From the NCBI GenBank assembly GCA_039566865.1, contig CM076956.1, forward strand, positions 9,001,511-9,065,510: a DNA stretch of 64,000 nucleotides, in the 5' to 3' direction. Within the stretch, counting starts at the first letter, position 1; every line of letters begins with the position of its first letter. The notes beneath the pieces are model-generated. The model saw only the letters and a program-made list of their open reading frames with translations, had not been told where the DNA came from and did not search any database. Made by a program: the position numbers and the translations under genes. Shown here in pieces: positions 47,077-59,000 of this stretch. This DNA is from Aurelia coerulea (Eukaryota > Cnidaria > Scyphozoa > Semaeostomeae > Ulmaridae).

Positions 47077-50000
47077 ATGGATCAGCGTGGAGAACGTAGA
47101 GGATCGTATGCAGATTCTGAAGGTATTTGAGTTGCGATCTTTAAATTAGATTTATGATAGACAGCAGAATTTTTATCGGCTGATCAATCGCACGCATGGT
47201 TTGTTATCAATCATTTGCAGTCTACTTAGGCCTCAAGAAAGCTGTTTCTCCGAGCAATGGCTCTGGCCACTTTCAAGAGATGCAACGAGTATTTATTGTG
47301 GCAAGAATGGTTTTTCAATACAGGACAAGTTGTGCTGTCCGTGAAAGTTTTGCGGTGAATTTCTCAGATAGCGCGTTATATTATAAATTAGATTGCATGC
47401 TAGTTACGTTGCTTTAAGTTACTAAAAGCTCTACCCCATGAATGAGGTAAGTAGCTTCCCAGTTAAGGCAATACTTGGTAACTGAGTTTATTCTCTGATT
47501 AGACAGTCCTGATCAAATCCTCTGTCGCTCAGGTATCGTAACCTACTATTATTTGGCTTGGAATTAAATTTAAAAGATTTCCAGTTTGTTAATGAATTAG
47601 GAAAGCATTGTTTATTTGCTGCACTTAGTTTGAATTTCGTTTCTTGAAGTAAACAAGGATATCTTTGAACAATAAACAACGTTCGCCTGTATTTACATTG
47701 ATGACTTGAACCAAAGAAAGTCTCTTTTACGACAGGTCCCCAGAGCTATTTTTGCATATATCAGTTTTCTACAGAGTAATTAAGAGCTGGAATTAATTAA
47801 AAATTTCTCATTTTGCTAGAGGCAGAGTCAGACAATAGTATTTTTAAAGGGTAATTCTCTCGTTGCATCGAGGAAGAAATATTTTTCGTATTGAAAATTA
47901 CCCACATTTCATATCATGACAAGTTGTCACGTACATCTTGAGAGCTTACTGATGAGACCTTTGACGCTTTTATGTGACTAGTACTGGTCGAAAATATATT
48001 GCCAACTGGCTCATTAGAAAAGTGATTCGTAGATACTAGTTTTTGCAATCGTCAGATATTGGATGACTTACTTTTCGGACGTCAGACATTTTCTGAGGCT
48101 GTTGCAGGACAAAAATAGTTTGCAAATGTATCCTTTACTCATTTTCTCAATGCACACGAAAAAAAATATTTTCATCCAACACTATACATTGCAAGATCGT
48201 TAGCATTGTGTGAAGATGAGTTAAACGGCTAAAATTTGTACTTTCGTTATGTTTTGATAATAGTGAGCAACTGCTTCTTTCTCACAATAGTTTAATGGCG
48301 TCCAGTATCAAGTAAGATTATTTTTGCACATTGCTCCATTAACCAATGAATGCTTACCTGATAAGTCCTTAACTGCTAAGGATATGAGTGTTTTAAAGGG
48401 ACCTTTGCAACCAGCATGCCTTGCGCGTATCATCTCTTTGTTGACCGCCATTTTTGTGGACCAAGCAAATGGCGGCAACAAGGAGGACACCAAAGGATGT
48501 ATCCAGAAAGCATGCCGGTTGCAAGGAACCCTTTAACGGCGAGGCAACGCTTGGCAAGGCCTTGTCTTACAAAGCTGTAGAATTAATGAAACAACGTTTG
48601 CAATCGAAGTGTTGTTGCCTGCAAAACAATAGGTTTTGAGCTTCACATGTGGCATTGGCAGGCTGAAAACACCTGCGTTAGCAGATAATTTATAGATCTT
48701 CCATTAGAAGGAAAGAGAGCTGAAATCATTCCATTAAATATTTTTACCTCAATTCACAAAATTATTTACGTATCCATTGGCATTAATTGTAAATATTTTT
48801 TCATATGCCTTGCATGCTGCTGTAAAGCTAAAATATTTTCAATAATCATGCGTGTGCAGATTGAGTCATTTCTTAACTTAATCATTGCATATTATCATTA
48901 AAAATTCATATGTAAAGTTCTCAGAATTGGATGAAAACAAACTACGATTACGTAATGAATATTCGTATGACAACTTAGCTGGGCTTGATAAAATCTTAAT
49001 GATTAATGGTGAAATCAATTTTTGAATGATTTGCATTTTCCCACATTTTCCCATACTTGACCTGACGGGATGTGCCGCTCAACAGGGTTTCCTTTTGCGT
49101 TAAAAATTATGCGACAGGGTGTCCTCTTTTAACGAAAATTATGCGACAGGGTATTGTAATATATAAGAACATTTTGCGGCAGGGTATCACAAGCAAAAAG
49201 AGGCAAATTTTATGCGACGGGGTACACTTGTGGCCCATTTTTTATGCGACAGGGTGCAGGGTGTGGAGAGGTTTTCCACGCACCCCCGTCACTTCCCTAG
49301 TCAAGTACCATTACTTGGAGCCTCTTGGAGCCCAGCCATGTTATCAATGGTCAATCTAACAACAAACAGTAGTCATTTAATTGGTTGAAATCTAACCTGG
49401 TTTAGATAAAGCTGGTTTAATTGTCAATGTGAAGGCAGTATTACAAGCACAACATTCACTACAGTCGGTACCCGCGTATAAGAACCCTGTGTATAAAGAA
49501 CCTACACGCTGAAATTGTCAAATTAGACACCCACTTTATAAGAACCAATCCATTGTATTCAATGTACAATATCCTAGGCTGACGTGCAAAATTGACGTAC
49601 AATTTCACGTTGAATTTCACGTAAAATTTCATGTGCGATTGCTTGGGCTTTTTACCTATGAACCTAGAGGCTTGGAGCCCTGACGATGGCCTTTTTGGGG
49701 ATAATCAGGTTTTCACTACACGTTTTTTTATAAGGAACTGAACTATGAAACTAGTACTAAGATGACCAAAAATTTAAGAAACTCTAGTACTACGCCCAAA
49801 AACAGTTAAGAAACTCCCTGACGATGGCCTATACAGGGTAATCGGGTTTTCACATCAATCTCATTGCACAAGTTAATCCATCTTGAATAGATTTTCGCAT
49901 TTTCTCAATCGTAGCTGTCAAAAAGGTAAATAGGCTCCCAGAACGAGCAACGAACAGAGGAAAATGTTAAATAATGCAATGTACATTTTAACACCTTGCT

Positions 50001-53000
50001 AGGACAAAAGTACGAATTCCACTTCACCTGCAGTATGGCTATCTGTTACCATAGAAACGCAGAAGAACTGAAAATACAACCTGCCTTTGGTCATTGTTTT
50101 CTCAAAAGCCTTTCTGTATACATTTTTGAATTCGATATTTACACGAGCTCAAAGCAACTTACTTTTCTGCACACATCTAGCCGTTTGTTTGCTTTGTTCT
50201 AACATTATTAGTTATTTGACAACCTCAAACTGAGCCATGCGTGATGTCCTAGGCCCAGTTCGTTTGTTTCAGTGAGACTCATTTTGCAAAGTTTGATAAA
50301 TACTGTAAGCCGTACTAACATAAAAGAAGCCTTGATGATCAGAATCAGATAACAATTTTTGTCTCTGCGTTTCATCTTGAGTCAATTTATCTGCATATTC
50401 AGAAGAACAATGTAAAACTGTTAAAGATGTGGGCAGTATCATTTACCGGTAAATGCGAAGAAAAGTTGTCTTTATCGCAGAAACTGAAAATAAAGGGAAT
50501 GCCTTATCTATTGTCAATGAGAGCCACGGTGGTACCGGGTTTTGTCATCGACTTTGGTCTTTCGTATGCTGCAAAGTTCTTTAGTATTACTTTACCTTTT
50601 CAAAACAATCTACAGAATTCTAATGTCCCTCTCAGATTGGATTCACGTGATTTTTGCGATAGCGCAAAATTACTAATGCAGAACACTTTAATTTTTTATT
50701 ATTCGCGGGTATTTTCGCCTGAAATCTAATTTGAGACAGACTCTAGTGGCTTACATCCCATTCACACTTCCAAGCTTGAACTAACCAGCTTGAACAAACC
50801 AGGTTATCACACTTTGAATTCTGATTGGTTACTCCAACCAATCGAATGCTTTTCATTGGCTGAAATTTAACTTGGTTTAACCTTACGCTGAGTTTAACTG
50901 CGTCAGTGTCGATGGGTTATTAAATGCTTCTTGTATGACTGTTTGAAACGTTGCTTGAAAGCAATGCGCGCTGCATGAGGTTAAAAATTGAAAAACTTTA
51001 TTTTACCGCATCGCCTCTAATTGTTTTATTCTTCTGCAGGTTGCCTCGTTGGAGAGGAAGAACGCATACGCCATGATGCATTATTTTACAGCCAAAACCC
51101 AGACGATGGCCTGCTTCTTTCAGGTAGATTAATTGTTCATTAGCTAAATCAGTTTGATCGTCTCTATCAATTCTACTTTAAAGAATCGAATCACCTTGCT
51201 CATGAAGATTCAACTTAGCTAAATCAGTTTGATCGTCTCGATCAATTCTAATCACTTTAAAGAATCGAATCACCTTGCTCATGAAGATTCAACTGATCAG
51301 AAAACGGTCCCGCAAATAACAATAAGTTGAAATTTCGGTTGAGATACAAATTTTGATTTTAGAAATAGGCCCAGTTGCCCAGGGGGGACACTCATCACAT
51401 ACGCATACGGGGGAGGGTGAGTCCGAGAAATTTTCAGGAAACCCAAAAATATCAGTTTAGCTTCATTACAACCCAAAATATCAGCTCATTTTATGCATTG
51501 ACATCTGTAAACGAACATAAAAGTTCCTGAAACAATACAAATTGAGGCCAGGATTGCCTCTAAAGAAACCAGAAATATCATTTTGACTATATTTGGTGCC
51601 CAAAAATATCAAAAACATAATTTCAGTTTATTTGGACCCAAAAATATCGCTTTCGGCAATATTCTGACCCAAAAATATCGGACTTACCTCCCCGTATGTG
51701 CATGTGCTGAGTGCCCCCCCCCCTGGGCCCAGTTGATCATTTTATCATGGAATCATGTCAGGATCCTATATTTTGGGTATTTATTATTACAGTTTTGATA
51801 TTTCTTTCCTTGGTTCCTATATCAAAATATTAGACTTGTGTGTTTATTTGTAGGCGAACGTGCTCGATCACTGTTCATCAAATCAAAGTTACCGCTGCAA
51901 GATCTTAGTAAAATTTGGTAAGTTTCAGCTGGTAATTTTGTAGACTTATTACCTGGAGTCCGTTATTTCCTTGATGATGTTGCTTCGATTAACAGAGGGC
52001 TGCGCAAGGTTAACTACAGGGAAACAAGGGACTTAAGTAGTTAGTCTAGTCATTTCGTTGTATAAACAAAAAGAGTAGGCCACATTCTTTGGCCAGCAAA
52101 ATAGACATATCAGATTTTCATGGATTAAGAACACTCAGGCTGAAATTTGGTTTAAAAAGTATCATAGACAATAGATTTATCGCAGAAAACACCCGATAAA
52201 TAAGAACAAGAGCAGCCTGAACCCCAAAAACATGTGTTCTTTTATGCGAATTTTTACTGTAGCTCGTACGAAGGTAGACTTGCTCCAAGTCTATATCGTC
52301 AACTGTAATAAGCCTATCTATCTGAAAGTAAACTATGTAAATTTCGTTTTCCGTTTTCCAATTTTTTTGGCGAAATAGACTTGGGGCATGTCTAATACGA
52401 AAGTATAAAAATGCCTGTGAAGCAATGTGTGATGGTGTAACCAATCGGAACAATGTTGCAGCCATAAAACTGTCATATCTTGTTAATATGGTCTGTGTGG
52501 TGTGGCCTGCGTGACTTTTGTAACTTTAATTAATCTTCAAACCCAAACTGAAACTGATAAAATGTCTAAATTTAATGAAATCTGCATTGTTTAAGACTGA
52601 TAATGTCATTTGCACAATTCTTGTGGTAGGCTAACCTCAAGCCCGACCATCATTGAGTTTACGTCATACGGTAGCCAGCTGCACCAAAGGAGAGCTGCCC
52701 TTTTGGTGTTTATTGTTGCAGTTGAAAGATTAGCAGGGGGTCGAAAATGGTTTGAAATGTGTATCAAAAGAGGAGAGACTAATGCCAACAGATTGCATCG
52801 AAGCAAATTGTTTGACCACTTAGAGCAATATGCTTTGATGCCCATGGTATCGTACCTGTAGTGTCGTATAGTAATTAGAATTAGGTATAGTATGATGTAA
52901 AGTATCTTGTAAAATTTAATATTTGAGTAAAAACAAAATATATGTGCTTTGATTTCTCTTTGGTTTTCCTTCTGGTTTCGTTCAATGTGATTATTTTACA

Positions 53001-56000
53001 AGTCTTTACACTTCAGATTTTTGCGAGAAAAATTGAACTCCACTTGATTCATTTCAATTACTTGACCTTGCCTTAAAATTCACTTTGAAGAATCATTGGA
53101 AACAAGGTCGGATTGTAAGATTACGATCTTACGTGTGCAATTATTTTTGAAAGCTTCCAAACTGAAAGATAAAGGTTAGCAGCCCCATCTATTCTTTAGC
53201 GACTTGGTAGTAGAGGAAAGTGCTCGTAGAAAGCCCACTAGACATGCTGCATCCTTTGTCAATGAATAACGATTATAGCCTGTCTATGTCACGTGAGATT
53301 TGCGATAACGCAAAATCACTTATGCAAAACTGCACAATTGCTGTAATTCGCGGACATTTTCACATGACATCTAATTTTCTTTTATTCAATATTTGAGACA
53401 GGCAGTACACTTTGCAACAATTTACTTTCTTCCTGGGCCCCTTCGCTGATGATATATTTCATTTTGCAGGAAACTTGCAGATGTCACACGTGACAATATG
53501 CTTGACGAAGGTGAATTCGTTGTGGCAATTCATCTTATACAAAGACGCTTATGTGGATTTGACATCCCAGAATCGATAGAAAGCCATGCTAGGCCCAAAT
53601 CACGTCCATTGCTCGTCATAAAACAGGCCAATCAAGATGAGTTAGATGCATATGGGAATGTGTTTGGCTGGCTCCAACCGGAAGATGATGGTTTACAAAA
53701 CAGTAAGTTTTATCCAGTACCAAGTAAATTAAGGAGAAATTGTGTTGTTTGTAAAATCATCAAAATAGGGTCCGAGATATCGTTATTTTCTTGTAATTAT
53801 ATCAATGTCCAAATTGGAATTGCAGACATTATGTAACTTAAAGTTTAAAATTTGACAAGAGCTACCTAATTTTATGAGTTTACGCGTTTGCTGTTGTCTT
53901 GGTGTCAGACAAAATGGTAAGAAATAAAAGGTAACACATTTGAGGTTGTTTAGCACCTGAAATGTGTAATGGACATGGCAGGTAAAACTTTGCGTACAGA
54001 AGAAGGACTACGCTATATTTTGCATCGAAAATATCGATTGTTTGAAAAGGTCACTTGTATCAGACTTGTATCAAATTAATTACGCCAAATTTGCATCAAT
54101 GTATTTTCCATGCGCTACATTAATCAAGTAAAGAATGACTACAAGAAGTACTTCACTACGCTAAATCATTTATCATAAAGTCAGCCAACTTTAGGAAGCA
54201 ATTTTTTTATGATTCAATCAAATACTTCGAGATCCTTTCCATGTATGTACAGTATGCATGTATGTAATATTTTGGAAATTTGAAATTAAGTGTAACATAA
54301 ATTTATAAAAAATGATCTAATTACAAATGTACAATATAATGCGAATATGAAAAAGTATAAAAAAATGTATTTTGAAAACATCTCCAGGTAATTTGCGTTT
54401 TGCGTTTTCTATTTGCGTTTTCAAATCATAATTTTATTCTGTTCTTTCCAACTTACTTCATGTCCCATCTATAAAACGCTGATTAATGCACAAAAGTAAT
54501 TTGATATTCCTCGATAAAACAATAAAAAAACCAACTAGATAAGTTGAAGAAAGTATTGGCTAATCTCTGGCTCAAATATTTTTTCAAGTAAGAAAATGTT
54601 TGTAAGAACTTATCAATGAGATTTGTAAGACATTTGCTATTGGATTCTGACATTATTTGATCAAAAGAGGCTGTGCATACTTATTCGATAACAATAATTA
54701 CGAGTGTCTTATTGTCTGAAAATAGGCATTGGTATCGAATTGCAAAGATTCGGTCATTCAGGTCACTTCATGTCACATGTTGAAAAATATGCAACAGCTC
54801 CCAAAGCTTGTTCAAACAGAGAGCTAAATTTGCCGTTAAGGATTTCTAGATTTGGTTGACTATGGTTCGAAAAATAAGGGGAAGAATGGTGCCTAAATGA
54901 GCATAGGGCTCAAATCTTTCAAATCTTTAAAAAGGTGGGTGTAAAATTCTATGATATTTTTATTTGAATTGAATGGCTTGAAAGGAGCTTATGGTACTTT
55001 ACTGTAAATCTGCCGTGGGCATTTTTTGATATCTTGGTTTTTTCAAAATGATGGCAATTTAATCATTTTTGAAAAAATTCATAGAAAATTTTGAAAAAAT
55101 CCAAATCATCGTAAATCCTAAACCAATTGAGGAAAAATGATATAACCTTCAAGAAAACCATAGTTTATGAAGGTCTACAATATGATGGCAAGCAGAAAAC
55201 TGTAGCTTTTCTGGTTTTGAATTGAGAAATTTGATGTCGTCATGGCCTCAAATTTAATAAATGCCGCCATTTGGAAACTAATCAAGATATCAATAAACTT
55301 CCACGGCAGTTTACAGCAAAAACCCTAAGTTCCTGCCAAGTCATTTAATTAAAAGAAAACTATAACTGAATTTTACAACAACCTTTTGAAAGATTTCAGC
55401 CCTATGCTGCCTAAATGGCAAAAAGCTGCAAAATGCAAGTAATTACAGATTTTATCGTACAACCAAGGAAACTGCATAGCGCAAAATGTGATATAGCAAT
55501 TTAATGTCCAGATATGACGTCGATGTTTGCCTACCATCAAGGCCTGGTTTATTAGATTTGCAAATTGTAATTTCAGTCTTCTCTTTTGTATTCTCAGGTG
55601 AAACTATCTTGAAATTCCTCGGAAGCTCCGAACTGCCGTCAGATATCCTAGAAAGGATTTGGTAAGAAGTAAATTCATTTGATAAGAGAAGACACCCGGT
55701 ATCTAAGGTTACAAGAAAATTTTTCTTTAGAATCCGAGTCAAAGCTAGATAAAGTTCCAAATGCTTCGAAGCCTTGACTGTTTTCTCCTTCGACGATTGC
55801 AAATCTGCGAATGCTGAATGTTTGTCGAAGGAGAAAACAGTCAAGGCTTCGAAGCATTTGGAACTTTATCTAGCTTTGACTCAGGTTCTAAAGAAAACTT
55901 TTCTTGTAACCTTAGATACCGGGTGTCCAAAAAATGTATACGGATTTGGTTGACTCCAGAGATATGAATTTAGCTCCAATCAATGTCTAATCACTCTAAA

Positions 56001-59000
56001 AATGTTCCTTGATAGTCAACTTGAACATGGGTACCTTGTTTGTTGGTATTGGTGCTTTGAGAGCAGAAATGTTAATCTTGAAGGCTCAAATTTGTCTCTT
56101 CCTGCAAACCAGAGCTTCAGCCTTTTGACCTGAGCAAATTCTTAAGGCACAGCATAATTCAACGATATCCTTGATAAAATTTGAACAATATTATATATTT
56201 TGTTATTCTGTTTTCCAGAAGTCACCCCCCCCCCCAGTCACCCTTCGGGCAGTTTCTAAATTTTTCGTTTATTTCAGTTCTTAATTTCGATGTGCTTCAG
56301 GAATTTGCTTAGCCCAAAAGGGTGAAGCTCTGGTTTGGAGGTGGGCGCATATTTGAGGTTTCATGATTGATGTTTCTGCCCTCAAAGCACTAATACCAAC
56401 AAATGAGGTAGCTATGTTCAAGTTAACTATCGAGGAACATTTTGAGAGTGATTAGCCATCGATTAAAGCTAGATTCACATTGCTGGAGTCAACCAAATCT
56501 GTATAGCTACTTTTTTTGGGACACCCTGTAGTTGTTTGTATGTTGCGAATTTTAAAATGAATAAACTGAAACTGAAACTGAACTAAACCGTTATTGATGA
56601 TATTTATTCACAAATCAGCTAAAACTAAATACTTGCTGATTTGTACGCCCTAGAAAAAGCAATGCTTATTTAGTCTAGGGCGCTTACAAGAACAAGAACA
56701 TAACAAAGATGGTTATTGACAAAAAGATGGTCTTAAATTAATGGCCATGATTGTAGATGTTGCCAGACAAGACAGATTCTGTCCCCTGCTCTAGCTCTTG
56801 ATCTACCCAAACGCAAATTAATTGCTACACTGTTATTTGAATCAATGTGCCAAGAAAGATATTTGGCTGATTTACTTTTCATTCAAATATTTCTCTTTTG
56901 TAGGGATCTCTCTGATATCGATCGAGATGGTAAAATAAACAAAGAAGAATTCTCCATTGCTTTGCATCTGACGAGATTCTGCGCAAATAGTAAGTGCAGT
57001 CTACCTTTCTATCGCACAAATCTCCATTTTACACGTCGTAATAATTCACACAGAGCGTTCGACGATTTTAGAAGAATCTTGAGTGCTATCACAAAATAGA
57101 CTTCCAATGATGAATTTATTTGTTAGCAATACATATTAACGCTGATGAAGGAACACCTTGGCAGAATTCATGTTTCACGTTTGAGCAAATCAGGGCTCTA
57201 TGTTATCTACATTTTTCTAATCGAACGAATAAACTCTTCAATGCTTTATGTACAATTGAAGAAAAATAAATTCATATGAACAGCAGCAAATCTTTTTAAC
57301 CATTTTACTGTGCTTTGATAATGCCATTTTTCCTTGCAGGTAAATCAGGCCTCATAGGCTCTATCGATGTTTTGTCAATATTACCAAAGAAGGTATATAT
57401 TTTAGCTCACTAAGCTTAGAAAAGATTAATTTTTCATCAGATTCTTTGAAATTTTAAATACGTTCTATTTCCAAATGTTCCTTCTTGAAATGAGGACAGC
57501 AGACCATTATGGTTCCTCCTATGTTCTTTCCCACAGTTCTTGGGTTGATATTCTGCTACCAATGCAACTAGAATGCGAAAATTTTTGACGAAGTCTATTT
57601 TGATTCAATTAAAAACAATGAATTGGTCTTGCTGCTATGGCCTATGCTGCTGACAACTACATCCAGTCGAGAGGTGAAAGTTTCGTTTACGTTGATATAT
57701 TTTTCAACATATACAAAGCTTTCTCCTCTCGACTGGACGCGCCGATCTCTCTGGTCTCGTACCCGATGATGTAAATGTATCAAGTGAGGAAAGGTTGGAC
57801 CCATTAATCTCAGAAATGGCAATCAAAACACAGAATTATAAGCCTAACTCTTACAATATAATCTAGATGAAGGTAATGGTGGAGGTGAAGGTAAAGGTGA
57901 AGTTGCGGCTTTTTGCTCCAAGCGCTGGGATCGCAGACGTAGAATAGGTTTAATCGAGTCCGCGACCCATTATCATGACGCTCAAGTGGTGGGGCTCTAC
58001 CGGTTATCGAACCCTGTCCGCTGTTCTGGCTGCAAAGTCAGCGGATTACACAACTGCGCCATAACACCTTAAGACACAGAAATACTAGATTTCAGCAGTG
58101 TTTCTCAGTTTTGCCATCTGAGCCCTAGTTGAAACTTGTCTATTGATAATGGAATCTATTTTTTATTAGGCTGCAGGAGAATCGATCCATGACAAACGAA
58201 GAAGGTAAGTTGTATTTGGTGATTGTTCTTGGTTCTTAGGGAACAAAACAAGCGACAGACAGTCTTGCAACTTCAGGAAATTAAACAAATCTATCTTTCA
58301 ATGAAACATATTACTATACCAAAATTGAACTGCAAGAATACTCTCTCTGTGCTTCCTATTTCTACGTAAGTTTCCAACTATATTCATGGTTTACAGAATG
58401 AGTGTAGCCCCAAAGAAATCGTTTTAATCAAGTCCTAGTAATTTGAGACGGTTAAATCAGTTTTATCATTATGTCATGGACAAACTTACCACCAACAGAG
58501 CTTCTTCACTTCAAGTACTATTTCTCTCGTTAATAATTCTTATGAATAATCTGCTACCTAGTGCTACATTTTGTTTAGGGAAAAAACAGAGTCGTGCAAT
58601 AATCATCTGTGATGATTTTAAAGATCTGTAACAATTGCTCCAACCATGTGTTACAATTGCCCCGTGTATCAGGGGCAGTTGTAACATTTGACCACTGATT
58701 TTGAAACTAGCACAGCGTCACAAACTTGGTTCCACGTGATGGAAACTAATGTCTATATTATTCCAAGGGATGCAGTTACAATATGATTTACCTTCAAGAG
58801 CACAAGTAATAGTAATTTAGACGATATGGCTGATTTTCCAAAAAGTGTTAGAATTGACCCCGGTCCCCCCTACTATTCCTCTCGCTAATAATTCTTGTGA
58901 ATATGCAATTGTGTCATCACGCTTTTCTTGTTTTTTTTTCAGACGCACAGAATTTCAGACAGATATGAGAAAATTGACCTCATTAAGGGTATGTACAAAT

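Larger units (their letters stand above)
47123..51039 (+). other. First intron of the EH-domain gene (3.9 kb)
   Basis: This intron contains a 144-bp imperfect hairpin (48393-48536), a short tandem of a G-rich unit (49095-49265), a partial E-type MITE (49721-49818) and a 114-bp dispersed MITE (50629-50742). The remaining sequence shows no exon or RNA gene that I can support. Confidence 0.7.

Noticed and set aside
52610..52861. 83-codon plus-strand frame
   Set aside because: Its end runs into the truncated LINE insert and an overlapping antisense frame is as long; no similarity recognised.
58003..58061. Possible tRNA gene
   Set aside because: Box A and B are present, but the body and repeat tail match a second dispersed copy and the acceptor stem does not close; SINE instead.
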